This document shows, piece after piece, positions 1 to 7,911 of a stretch of 35,508 nt of DNA; positions within the stretch are counted from its first letter, which is position 1; each line of letters starts with the position of its first letter. A program made the translations under genes and the position numbers. Source of the stretch: Pseudomonas sp. IPO3778 (GTDB lineage Bacteria > Pseudomonadota > Gammaproteobacteria > Pseudomonadales > Pseudomonadaceae); NCBI RefSeq assembly GCF_013386825.1, contig NZ_JACARC010000089.1:476-35983 (forward strand). Direction: 5' to 3'. The notes below the pieces were generated by a model. The model searched no databases, was not told the origin of the DNA, and worked only from the letters and a program-made list of their open reading frames with translations.

Positions 1-29
1 GCCTCGCTAAAGCTCGACAGCGCCCACAT
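1..29. repeat. REP element, cut by the window edge
   Basis: The first bases carry the REP half-site core GCCTCGCTAAAGCTCGAC followed by a CCCACA-like end. The same core recurs at 16178, 16784, 16861 and 35419. It is incomplete because the window begins inside it. REP palindromes of this type are common between genes in fluorescent pseudomonads. Confidence 0.6.
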
Positions 30-162
30 TTGTCTTGCCCGGCAGGGCCTGTGACAGAACGTCGCAGATTACGTACGCAGGCAGGGGTTGTTAGAATGCC
101 ACGCTCTCCTCGCCTGATTTAACGCTTCGTGGTACCCAGGCGCTTCACAGGATGCACAGTTG

Positions 163-768
163 ATGAGTACGTTATTCACCCGCCGCAAAGTCCTCACCGG
201 CATGGGATTGCTGGGCCTGGGCCTGCTGGCCGGCTGCGACAACAGCCCCAAGCTGAACTTCAAGTACGGCAAGGACCTCAGCGACAAGATCATGGGCCGT
301 ACCTTCAAGCTCAAGAACACTGCCGGTGAAACCGTCACCTTGAGTTCCTTCCGTGGCCTGATGCCGGTGGTGTTCTTCGGCTTCACCCAGTGCCCGGCCG
401 TGTGCCCGACGACGCTGGCACGCATGGCCCAGGCGAAAAAACTGATGGGCCGCGACGGCAAGATCATGCAGGTGGTGTTTATCACCCTCGACCCGGAACG
501 GGACACGCCCGAGATTCTCGATGCCTACGTCAAGGCCTTCGACCCGAGCTTTGAAGCGCTGTATGGCACCCCGGAAGAAATCGCCGTGGCCGCCAAGGAG
601 TTCGGGATCTTTTATGAAAAGATCCCGGCCGGCGACAGCTACACCCTCTCCCACACCGCCACCAGCTTTGTGTTCGACACCCGGGGCACCCTGCGCCTGG
701 GCCTGTCCGCCTCGCTTAACGCCAAAGAGTGTGCAGAAGACCTGCTCACCGTCATGGAGGTCTGCTAA
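163..768 (+). CDS. SCO1/SenC/PrrC family copper-binding lipoprotein
   Basis: This is a SCO-family thioredoxin-fold protein of 201 residues, normally involved in copper delivery to the CuA centre of cytochrome oxidase or in thiol redox control. The N-terminus has a basic start, a hydrophobic stretch and a lipobox LLAGC (lipidated Cys25), so it should be anchored on the periplasmic side of a membrane. The copper site is visible as CPAVC (Cys77, Cys81) plus His164 in the SHTATSF segment. A TTG codon at 160 could extend it by one residue, but ATG at 163 with AGGA about 11 bases upstream is preferred. Its stop overlaps the start of the next gene (TAATG), so the two are translationally coupled. Confidence in the family is high; the oxidase it serves is not in the window. 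Confidence 0.93.
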   Translation: MSTLFTRRKVLTGMGLLGLGLLAGCDNSPKLNFKYGKDLSDKIMGRTFKLKNTAGETVTLSSFRGLMPVVFFGFTQCPAVCPTTLARMAQAKKLMGRDGKIMQVVFITLDPERDTPEILDAYVKAFDPSFEALYGTPEEIAVAAKEFGIFYEKIPAGDSYTLSHTATSFVFDTRGTLRLGLSASLNAKECAEDLLTVMEVC

Positions 769-1244
769 TGACTGCCGTTCAACACCTCAAGCGCATTGCC
801 CTCGGCCTCTCCCTGCTGGGCCTTGCCGCACACGCCAGTGCACAGGCGGTGGTCACCGACGCCTGGGTACGCGCCTCGGTACCGGGCCAGCCGTCCAGCG
901 GCGCCTTTATGACCGTGACGGCCGACAGCGACAGCAAACTGCTCAGCGTGGCGTCGCCGGTCGCCAAGACCGTGCAGATCCATGAAATGACCATGAAGGA
1001 CGACGTGATGCGCATGGGCCCGGTGGAGTCGGTTCCGTTGCCGGCGGGCAAGGCCGTCAAGCTCGACCCGGACGGTTACCACGTGATGCTGATCGACCTC
1101 ACCGCCCAGATCAAAGAAGGCGACCAGGTGCCGCTGACCGTCACCGTGGAAAATGCCAAGGGTGAAAAACAGACGATTGACGTCAAGGCTGAAGCTCGTG
1201 CGTTGAATGCGATGGAACCCATGGATCACAGCAAGATGCATTGA
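768..1244 (+). CDS. Periplasmic copper chaperone, PCu(A)C family
   Basis: A 158-residue protein with a signal peptide (cleavage likely after the AHASA segment near residue 25) and a PCu(A)C domain. The Cu(I) ligand pattern is visible: His72 and Met74 (IHEMTM), Met83, then His105 and Met107 (GYHVML). The C-terminal tail MEPMDHSKMH adds further Met/His ligands. In known systems PCu(A)C proteins work with SCO proteins to metallate the CuA site of cytochrome oxidase. The ATG at 768 overlaps the SCO stop codon by one base, which fixes the start and supports a two-gene operon. A REPIN follows the stop. Confidence 0.93.
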   Translation: MTAVQHLKRIALGLSLLGLAAHASAQAVVTDAWVRASVPGQPSSGAFMTVTADSDSKLLSVASPVAKTVQIHEMTMKDDVMRMGPVESVPLPAGKAVKLDPDGYHVMLIDLTAQIKEGDQVPLTVTVENAKGEKQTIDVKAEARALNAMEPMDHSKMH

Positions 1245-1272
1245 TCGCCGTTACCTGTGGCGAGGGGGCTTG

Positions 1273-1362
1273 TGTGGGAGCGGGCTTGCTCGCGAAGGCG
1301 GTGTGTCAGTCAGCACATGTATTGACTGATCCACCGCTTTCGCGAGCAAGCCCGCTCCCACA
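1273..1362. repeat. REPIN (inverted pair of REP sequences)
   Basis: The left arm (1273-1303) starts TGTGGGAGCGGGCTTGCTCG and the right arm (1332-1362) is its reverse complement with one mismatch over 31 bases. The 28-base spacer is unrelated. As RNA it would fold into a long hairpin at the 3' end of the copper operon. Confidence 0.9.
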
Positions 1363-1543
1363 TTGGCCCTTCGGTGTCTGAAAAATCGGGCGCCCACTTC
1401 ATACTTTTTTAGTCTCGCCTCAACACTTTCTATATATTTTCAATCTGCAAACCAACTCGTTAGCCTGCGCATGCCGGACGCGTCTCCCTGTCGACGTCCG
1501 GTCAGATAATTCTAAAAATAAGCAGCAGACAACGGGAATAACA

Positions 1544-2791
1544 ATGAGCAAATCCCCCATTACCCTGGGCCTGACTTCGGCCACCCTCGGTTTGACACTC
1601 GCCTTCCCCCTCCTTGCCGAAGCTGACTTTTTCAAAGACAGCAAGGCCGACCTCGAATTTCGCAACTTCTACTTCAACAGCGATTACCGCCAGCCCAACG
1701 CCAGCCAGTCCAAGCGCGATGAGTGGGCCCAAGGGCTGATACTCAATTACCAGTCGGGCTATACCGAAGGCCTGGTGGGCTTTGGCCTCGATGCCATCGG
1801 CCTGCAGGGCTTGAAACTGGATTCCAGCCCCGACCGGCAAAACACCGGCCTGCTCCCCGTGGGCGAGGATGGCGCGCCAGACAGCTACAGCCGAATGGGT
1901 GCCACTGCCAAGGCGCGGATTTCCAAAAGCGTACTTAAATTCGGCACGCTGATCCCCAAGCTACCCACCGTACTGCCCAACGACGGCCGGTTGCTGCCCC
2001 AGACCTTTCGCGGCACCCAGCTGACCAGCCAGGACATCGCCGGCCTGACCTTCGACGCCGGGCGCCTGACCAGCAACACCCTGCGTAACGACAGCGGTCA
2101 CGCCGACATTGAAGTCGACGGCAAAGGCATCAAAGGTGCCGTGCCCAGCGATAAATTCGACTTCGCCAGTGCCAGCTACAGCTGGACCAAAACCCTCGTC
2201 ACCGGCTACCACTACGCCAACCTCGAGAACAACTACAAGCAACACATCTTCAACCTGGTGCACACCCTGCCATTGGGTGACGCCCAGTCGTTCAAGTCTG
2301 ACCTGCGTTACGCCGACTCCAGCAAGGAAGGCAACAGCAACATCGACAACCAGGCCTTTGGTGCCAAGTTCACCTACAGCCTCCACGGCCACTCCTTCGG
2401 CGCGGCCTACCAGCGCATGAAAGGCACCACCGGGTTCCCCCACCTGGACGGCACCGACTCCTACCTCGTCAACTACGTGATGATCTCGCCGGACTTCGCC
2501 AACCCCGAGGAAAAGTCCTGGCAGGCCCGCTACGACTATGACTTCGCCGCCCTCGGCATTCCCGGGCTGACCTTTATGACCCGCTACCTCAAAGGCGACA
2601 ACTTCGTACGCACCGGTGCCCTGGAAGGCACGGAGTGGGAGCGCAACACCGATATCGGCTACGTCTTCCAGAGCGGCGCCCTGAAGAACCTTGAAGTGAA
2701 ATGGCGCAATGGCACGTATCGCAGCAATGGCAGCGGCAGCGATATCGACCAGAACCGCTTTATCGTCAGCTACACCCTGCCCTTGTTGTAA
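1544..2791 (+). CDS. OprD-family outer-membrane porin
   Basis: A 415-residue outer-membrane beta-barrel of the Pseudomonas OprD/OccD-OccK family, which take up amino acids, carboxylates and small aromatics. A signal peptide ends near LLAEA (about residue 26), followed by the family's mature start (FFKDSKADLEFRNFYF). Later family-like segments include LGTLIP/LPTVLPND and the RNRFIVSYTLP-type final strand ending in leucine. An SD-like GGGA lies 6 bases before the ATG. The gene is 18 bases upstream of a secreted lyase on the same strand, so the two are probably co-transcribed and the porin may admit the lyase substrate. The AT-rich stretch at about 1400-1440 is the likely promoter region. Substrate cannot be told from sequence. 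Confidence 0.9.
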   Translation: MSKSPITLGLTSATLGLTLAFPLLAEADFFKDSKADLEFRNFYFNSDYRQPNASQSKRDEWAQGLILNYQSGYTEGLVGFGLDAIGLQGLKLDSSPDRQNTGLLPVGEDGAPDSYSRMGATAKARISKSVLKFGTLIPKLPTVLPNDGRLLPQTFRGTQLTSQDIAGLTFDAGRLTSNTLRNDSGHADIEVDGKGIKGAVPSDKFDFASASYSWTKTLVTGYHYANLENNYKQHIFNLVHTLPLGDAQSFKSDLRYADSSKEGNSNIDNQAFGAKFTYSLHGHSFGAAYQRMKGTTGFPHLDGTDSYLVNYVMISPDFANPEEKSWQARYDYDFAALGIPGLTFMTRYLKGDNFVRTGALEGTEWERNTDIGYVFQSGALKNLEVKWRNGTYRSNGSGSDIDQNRFIVSYTLPLL

Positions 2792-2809
2792 TTTTCCGGA
2801 GCGTTGCAC

Positions 2810-4420
2810 ATGAATACCAAGAAAAGTCTGATCCACCTGGCCGTCGCCTTTGCCCTGTTCAGCAGTTACGGCGCCTATGCCGCCGACACCGGTGCGCTGC
2901 CCTGCAACACCACCGAGGAATGCGCGGCCCAGGCGGCCAAAGTCGGCGCCACGCCCGACTCTTCGCAAACCGCCCACAAAACCAAGGGCGACCCGACCCA
3001 AACCCAGTTCGCCTGGTTGAACCGCATCAACAAAGCCTCGATCGTGATGCTCACCGAAGAAGGCATCGTCAAACCGGACATGGGCCACAAGATCGCCGGC
3101 GGCGTGCGCTTTGCCATCGACCAGGCCGACCAGCCCGGCGGTAAACGCCCGGATGATGTGCTGCAACTGGAAAAAATCATGACCGACAAGATCGGCCCTG
3201 AAGCCTCCCTGATCCACTCCGGCCGCAGCCGCCAGGACATGCTCGCCACCTACCGCCTGGCCAAGCTGCGCGCCCAGGTGCTGGCCTACAGCGATGCGCT
3301 GAACGCCACCCGCCAACGCCTGCTGAACATCGCCGACAAGAACGTCGATACCCTGGTGCCCGCCTACACCAACGGCGTGCAGGCCATGCCCATCAGCTAC
3401 GCACACTACCTGCTGGCGTTTGAAGCGGCGTTTGATCGCGACGGCCAGCGCATCCGCGAACTCTACACCCGCCTCAACCTGAGCCCGATGGGCACCGCGG
3501 TGCTGGCGAACTCCGCCTACCCACTGAACCGCGAACGCCTCGCCGAGTTGCTGGGCTTTGACGGCGTACGGGAAAACTCCCTGGATTCGAGCCAGGTGTC
3601 GACCTATGACATTCCCATCGAGGCGGCCAACCTGGCGGCGTCGTCGGCGATTCGTATCGGCGCGATGATTGGCGATATCCACACCCAGTACCATCAGATC
3701 CGCCCTTGGCTGCTGCTGGACGAAGAGTCCACCTACACCAGCAGTGCGATGCCGCAAAAGCGCAACCCGGGGCTGTTGATGCGCACCCGCGAATCCGCCT
3801 CGGATGTGGTGGGCCTGGCGCAAACCGTGACTTTGCGCGCGCATAACGTCACCACTGGGATGACCGACTACAAGTTCGCGTTTGATTCATTGGGGCTGTT
3901 CCAGTCCACCGATGAGATGTTCAAAAGCATGGACGCGGTGCTGGATGCGCTGCAAATCAACCCGCAGCGCGCACTGGATGAGCTGGAGTCGGAATGGACC
4001 ACGTCGATGGAATTGGCCGACACCCTGGAGCGTCAGTTCAAGGTGCCGTTCCGCATTGGTCACAGCTTCGCGTCACTGATCGTTACCGAAGCGCGCAGCA
4101 ACGGCACCACGCCGAAGACGTTCCCGTATGCGGACGCGCAGAAGCTGTACACCCAGGCCGCCGACAAATACAAATGGACGCCGAATACCTTGCCGCTGGA
4201 TGAGGCTGGCTTCCGTGCGGCGCTGTCGCCGACGGCGATGGTCAAGACCCGCAAAGGCACGGGTGGGCCGCAGCCGGAAGAGGTCAAGCGGATGTTGGTG
4301 GAAGCCCGCAAGAACCTCGACGCGGACCAGAGCTGGCTCAAGGAACGTCGTGAGAAGTTGAAAGGTGCGGAAGGCAATCTGGACAAGGCCTTCGACAAGT
4401 TGCTGAACGCCAAGGGCTAA
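2810..4420 (+). CDS. Secreted lyase of the argininosuccinate lyase/fumarase superfamily
   Basis: A 536-residue protein with a Sec signal peptide (cleavage likely after AYA, residue 24) in front of an argininosuccinate-lyase-like fold. The superfamily blocks are recognisable: HSGRSRQD (136-143, like the ASL block HTARSRND), AYTNGVQ (185-191, aligning with GYTHLQ) and the mobile-loop signature TSSAMPQKRNPG (310-321, like GSSxMPQKKNP) containing the catalytic serine. Two departures are notable. The protein is exported although classical ASL is cytoplasmic, and the conserved His of the TH pair is Asn188. Cys32 and Cys38 could form a disulfide. Family members eliminate fumarate from an N-substituted aspartate; here that would happen in the periplasm. 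ATG at 2810 with GGAG 8 bases upstream is chosen over TTG at 2804. Cofactor-free elimination is inferred from the family; the substrate is unknown. Confidence 0.85.
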   Translation: MNTKKSLIHLAVAFALFSSYGAYAADTGALPCNTTEECAAQAAKVGATPDSSQTAHKTKGDPTQTQFAWLNRINKASIVMLTEEGIVKPDMGHKIAGGVRFAIDQADQPGGKRPDDVLQLEKIMTDKIGPEASLIHSGRSRQDMLATYRLAKLRAQVLAYSDALNATRQRLLNIADKNVDTLVPAYTNGVQAMPISYAHYLLAFEAAFDRDGQRIRELYTRLNLSPMGTAVLANSAYPLNRERLAELLGFDGVRENSLDSSQVSTYDIPIEAANLAASSAIRIGAMIGDIHTQYHQIRPWLLLDEESTYTSSAMPQKRNPGLLMRTRESASDVVGLAQTVTLRAHNVTTGMTDYKFAFDSLGLFQSTDEMFKSMDAVLDALQINPQRALDELESEWTTSMELADTLERQFKVPFRIGHSFASLIVTEARSNGTTPKTFPYADAQKLYTQAADKYKWTPNTLPLDEAGFRAALSPTAMVKTRKGTGGPQPEEVKRMLVEARKNLDADQSWLKERREKLKGAEGNLDKAFDKLLNAKG

Positions 4421-4427
4421 CGGCTTT

Positions 4428-4529
4428 CTGTAGGAGCGAGCTGGCTCGCGAAAAACGGGAGAACAGCGCGGGGTGCCAGATACCCCGCGTCAGCGTTAAC
4501 GCCCTTCGCGAGCAAGCTCGCTCCTACAG
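4428..4529. repeat. REPIN overlapping the 3' end of the symporter gene
   Basis: The left arm CTGTAGGAGCGAGCTGGCTC begins at 4428; the right arm, ending CTCGCTCCTACAG, lies at 4505-4529. The arms are imperfect inverted copies around a spacer that itself holds a smaller GC-rich palindrome (GCGGGGTGCCAGATACCCCGC). The right arm lies inside the minus-strand symporter reading frame. Confidence 0.88.
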
Positions 4530-5737
4530 GTTTGAAGATCAAGGGATCTTTGCCATCCGCAAATCGCCAGGCACGCCACGCAGTTGCCCAACACATTGGT
4601 CAGCGACCGGCACTTCATCAGCCGCTCCACCCCCAACAGCAACCCCACCCCTTCCAGCGGCACCAGTTGCAGGATGTTCAAAGTGGCAATCAAGGTAAAC
4701 AGCGCCGAGCCCGCCACACTGGTGGACCCGAGGGAGGTGAACAGGCAGATCACCAGCACCGCCAGCAACTCGGGCACGGCAATGTCCACCCCGGCCAGAT
4801 GCGCCAGGAACATGATGGCGGTGGTCAGGTAAAGATTGGTGCCGGCCAAATTGAAGGTATAGCCGGTGGTCAGCACCAGGCGCACTAATTGGCGGTCACA
4901 GCCCAACGCCTCAAGTTTGCTGACACACCCGGGAAGTGCAGCCACGGAAGAGCCGGTAAACGTCACCAACAACAACTCTTCTTTCAAGTAGATAATTAAC
5001 CGCGTCAATTTAACGCCCACCAGGCGCGTAACACTTGCGAGCACTAACACCACAAATACCGCGCAGGCAAAATAGATGACAGCCACAAACTTCAACAGTG
5101 GCAATACAGAACTTACGCCGTACTTGCCCACGACAAAGGCCATCGCACCAAACGCCGCCAGCGGTGCAAACTTCAAGATCAGGCGCAGCAGCCAGAACAA
5201 CCCGGCGACCGCCGCTTCCAGCCAGCCCAGGCAACGGCTGCCGACCTCGCCAGCACGCCCCAGCAGCACCCCGCACAGCACCGCCACCAGCATCACCTGG
5301 AGCACCAGGCTTTGGGTGAACACCCTGTAAAGACTCGACGAAATCGATGTCATCGACAGTTCGTGCAGCAACACTTGCGGCGCGACAAGCGGTGTCAGGT
5401 GGCCAAAATCCAGGCTGGCGACTGCCCCGTGATCCAGGTTGAAGAGTATTCCCGTCGCCATCCCCAGCAGCAATGCCACCAGGGACATCAGCTGGAAATA
5501 CACCACGATGCGCCCCACGACATGCCGGTGATGGGGTTCACGCTTGATACCCGCGACCCCGGTCGACACCAACACAAACAACAAAAAGGGCATCAGTAAC
5601 CCGACGACTTTAATAAAGGCGTCACTGAGTACTTTCATCTCAACCGCCACGCCCGGATAAAACAGCCCCAACACCATGCCGAGTGTAATGGCAATCAAAA
5701 TAGGCAGGGTGGCGTTATTCGCGAGTCGGGCTGGCAT
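4496..5737 (-). CDS. Dicarboxylate/amino acid:cation symporter (DAACS family)
   Basis: A 413-residue inner-membrane transporter with about eight hydrophobic segments plus re-entrant loops, related to DctA/GltP, which import C4-dicarboxylates or acidic amino acids with Na+ or H+. Diagnostic regions are the serine-rich hairpin TGSSVAALPG (261-270) and GYTFNLAGTNLYLTT (292-306), which matches the DctA GYSFNLDGTSIYLT block except that Asp is Ala299. ATG at 5737 has GGAG 5 bases upstream and is preferred to TTG at 5740. It is divergent from a LysR regulator and convergent with the secreted lyase, so fumarate is a plausible substrate. The last ten residues, CRSELAREGR, are encoded by a REP repeat and the stop lies in the REPIN spacer, so the native C-terminus has been replaced or extended. 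Confidence 0.88.
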   Translation of the reverse strand: MPARLANNATLPILIAITLGMVLGLFYPGVAVEMKVLSDAFIKVVGLLMPFLLFVLVSTGVAGIKREPHHRHVVGRIVVYFQLMSLVALLLGMATGILFNLDHGAVASLDFGHLTPLVAPQVLLHELSMTSISSSLYRVFTQSLVLQVMLVAVLCGVLLGRAGEVGSRCLGWLEAAVAGLFWLLRLILKFAPLAAFGAMAFVVGKYGVSSVLPLLKFVAVIYFACAVFVVLVLASVTRLVGVKLTRLIIYLKEELLLVTFTGSSVAALPGCVSKLEALGCDRQLVRLVLTTGYTFNLAGTNLYLTTAIMFLAHLAGVDIAVPELLAVLVICLFTSLGSTSVAGSALFTLIATLNILQLVPLEGVGLLLGVERLMKCRSLTNVLGNCVACLAICGWQRSLDLQTCRSELAREGR

Positions 5738-5855
5738 CAATGCTCCATGGTCTTTTTATTTATTGTTATTGTCGGATCAGGCCACGTTCGGCATATTGGT
5801 CGCCAAGGCGCATTCAGGCCACAAATAATAAAGTCTTGTCACGGGATATACCACC

Positions 5856-6770
5856 ATGGAACTTCGCCATTTACGTTATTTCATCATGGTGGCCGAAGAG
5901 CGTCATTTCACCCGGGCCGCCGCCCGCCTGAACATGCAGCAACCGCCCCTCAGCCAACAGATTCGCGCCCTGGAACAAGAGCTGGGGTTTGACCTGTTCA
6001 AGCGCCACCCCAAGGGCGTCGACCTGACTGCCGGCGGCCTGGTGTTTCTCGACGAAGCGCGCGTCATCCTCGCCCGCGTCGAACAAGGCGCCCTCAAGGC
6101 CGCCCGCGCTGCCCAAGGCATCGAAGGTACGCTGGTCATTGCCTTTACCAGTTCTGCCGCCGCGCACCCGCTGATCCCGCGCATCATCCGCGCCTACCGC
6201 GAGCACTACCCCGGCGTGGAACTCTCGATCAACGAAGGCAGCGCCCGGGAAGTCACCGAAGACACCATCGAAAAACGCATCGACATCGGCATCCTGCGCG
6301 CCCCGGTGGGCGATCACCAGAGCCTGACCTTCCACCGCCTGCTCAACGAAGAAATGCTGCTGACCCTGCCCGTCGGGCATCCGTTGCTCAAGGGGGGTGA
6401 ACCGAGGATCACCATGGCCGACCTCAAAGACGAACGCTTCATCCTGGTCCGCCGCCCCGGCGCGCCGGGGATGTACGCCAACCTGATCAAGGCCTGCCAG
6501 AACGCCGGTTTTGAACCGAAGATTGCCTTTGAAGTGGAACGCATGCTGACCAACGTCAGCCTGGTGGCCGCCGGTGAAGGCATTTCGGTGGTGCCGGCGT
6601 CCATGCGCGATGTGCATCGCGAGAGCGTGGTGTACTGCCGGATCAGCGATGCCCGGCCGAGGTTGCTGGCACCGATTACCCTGGTGCGGCGCGCATTCAA
6701 TCCGTCGACGCCGCTGCAGAATTTTATTGGGTTGGCGCGGGAGCTGGCCGGGGTTTATCGCAAGGGATAA
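5856..6770 (+). CDS. LysR-type transcriptional regulator
   Basis: A 304-residue LysR regulator. The winged HTH is at residues 1-60 (LRYFIMVAEERHFTRAAARLNMQQPPLSQQIRALEQELG) and the periplasmic-binding-protein-like effector domain begins near residue 90 (GTLVIAFTSSAAAHPLIPRI). The ATG has GGGA about 9 bases upstream. The 118-base gap to the divergent dicarboxylate symporter is the usual arrangement for a LysR protein controlling its neighbour. It may also control the porin and lyase pair. The effector is unknown; the N-terminal sequence resembles the CatR/BenM-like group that uses small carboxylate effectors, which is only suggestive. Confidence 0.92.
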   Translation: MELRHLRYFIMVAEERHFTRAAARLNMQQPPLSQQIRALEQELGFDLFKRHPKGVDLTAGGLVFLDEARVILARVEQGALKAARAAQGIEGTLVIAFTSSAAAHPLIPRIIRAYREHYPGVELSINEGSAREVTEDTIEKRIDIGILRAPVGDHQSLTFHRLLNEEMLLTLPVGHPLLKGGEPRITMADLKDERFILVRRPGAPGMYANLIKACQNAGFEPKIAFEVERMLTNVSLVAAGEGISVVPASMRDVHRESVVYCRISDARPRLLAPITLVRRAFNPSTPLQNFIGLARELAGVYRKG

Positions 6771-6784
6771 GGGCCGGTGAAACC

Positions 6785-7114
6785 TCAGTCCACCACGAAT
6801 AACTTCGCCCCGACGGCAGTGGATGATCGATGCCCTTCCATGTCATTACCCACCTGGTAACTCATCCCGGCCGTCAGCGTGAACTGCCGGCCGTCCTCCA
6901 GTTCGGTGTGCAACTCGCCCTCCAGGCACAGCAGGACATGCCCGCGCCAACACCAGTGATCGGCAAGGTAACCGGCGCTGTATTCGACCATGCGCACACG
7001 GGTTGAACCGAACTGGCAGGTGCGCCAGTAAGCGCTGCCGGTTTCGCCGGGGTGCAGCACGGGTTCGATGGCCGACCAGTCGGTGGTGCCAAAGGGAATT
7101 GCGGTCAGGTCCAT
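6785..7114 (-). CDS. Small cupin, DHCW-motif cupin fold protein
   Basis: A 109-residue single-domain cupin. The protein starts MDLTAIPFGTTDWS and has a metal-site-like segment LADHWCWRGHVLLCLEGELHTEL, the first cupin motif, followed by TLTAGMSYQVGND and a final HRSSTAVGAKLF. This matches the short DHCW-motif cupin family in pseudomonads. A longer reading from 7315 exists but would cross the divergent HIT-like gene's leader, so the start at 7114 is preferred. It ends 14 bases from the LysR stop (convergent). No enzymatic role is established for this family. Confidence 0.82.
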   Translation of the reverse strand: MDLTAIPFGTTDWSAIEPVLHPGETGSAYWRTCQFGSTRVRMVEYSAGYLADHWCWRGHVLLCLEGELHTELEDGRQFTLTAGMSYQVGNDMEGHRSSTAVGAKLFVVD

Positions 7115-7255
7115 AAGGGTCTCGGCTGCGAATACGTGTGGGCAGACCGTACCGATCAGGTGAGCGAAGCGGTAGAGACAGATCCGCAGCATTTGCGGGA
7201 TACAGGACAGCGACTCTTGGTATCCTGCCACCCTCCTCCGCATGGACGCCCGTCG

Positions 7256-7744
7256 ATGAAGATCGATCCATCCTTTGTTGTGCATGAAACCGAGCATTGG
7301 CTGCTCAATCATCACCTGTCATCCGCACTGCCGGGCTACCTGATGCTGGGTGCCAAGGCGCCGGCCCACTCACTGGCGGACATGCCCGAGACGGCGCTCG
7401 CAGAGCTGGGTGGGTTATTGGCCAACACCCAGCGAATCATGGAGGCGCAACTGCAGCCCAAGTGGCTTTACATCAGCCGGTTCGGGCATATGCCGGGCTT
7501 CCCGCTGCACTTTCATTTCATTCCGGTTTACGAGTGGGTGGAAGCGTTGTTTTGGGGGGATGAGCGCTATCGGGTGCTGCAGAATTTCGGGGTGCAGCAG
7601 GAGGCTACCGACGGTGCCGAGCTGACATTTTTTATCTGGCGAGAGTTTGGTGAGAGCCCTGTTCCGCCGGCGGTACAAGGCCCCGCTGTAGACGAGGTGA
7701 TCAAGCGTTTGCGTGGGGCATTCACTACTCAAGACAACACATAA
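7256..7744 (+). CDS. HIT-like nucleotide-binding/hydrolase protein
   Basis: A 162-residue protein with a HIT-type core: an N-terminal strand-rich half (HWLLNHHLSSALPGYLMLGAK) and the active-site strand GFPLHFHFIPVYEW. The HIT signature is H-x-H-x-H followed by two hydrophobics. Here the first His is Pro83 while His85 (the position of the nucleophile in Hint/Fhit) and His87 are kept. HIT proteins hydrolyse or transfer nucleotides from dinucleotides or nucleoside phosphoramidates. ATG at 7256 is chosen because upstream in-frame sequence overlaps the divergent cupin gene; the ribosome site is weak. A REPIN lies directly after the stop. Confidence 0.78.
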   Translation: MKIDPSFVVHETEHWLLNHHLSSALPGYLMLGAKAPAHSLADMPETALAELGGLLANTQRIMEAQLQPKWLYISRFGHMPGFPLHFHFIPVYEWVEALFWGDERYRVLQNFGVQQEATDGAELTFFIWREFGESPVPPAVQGPAVDEVIKRLRGAFTTQDNT

Positions 7745-7748
7745 CCTT

Positions 7749-7879
7749 TGTGGCGAGGGAGCTTGCTCCCGTTGGGCTGCGCAGCAGCCCCAAAAAGGTC
7801 AGCGCGTTCTTTCAGTCAGATTGCATTAGCCCTATTGGGCTCGCTTCGCGGCCCAGCGGGAGCAAGCTCCCTCGCCACA
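7749..7879. repeat. REPIN with long structured spacer
   Basis: The arms TGTGGCGAGGGAGCTTGCTC (from 7749) and its reverse complement ending at 7879 match over 23 bases without mismatch. The spacer has its own hairpin, GGGCTGC-GCA-GCAGCCC, and a second GGGC/GCCC pair. It lies between the convergent HIT-like and GNAT genes. This REP type differs from those at 1273 and 12597. Confidence 0.9.
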
Positions 7880-7911
7880 GGTATCTCCCCTCGCCATAGT
7901 CTTTTCGGGTG

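Noticed and set aside
1961..3844. A 627-codon open frame on the minus strand across the porin and lyase genes
   Set aside because: It is antisense to two clearly recognisable genes, has a low-complexity Gly/Val/His/Arg-rich composition typical of a GC-rich shadow frame, and shows no domain.
7052..7255. An upstream extension of the HIT-like protein
   Set aside because: The extension overlaps the divergent cupin gene and its leader and shows no conserved features.
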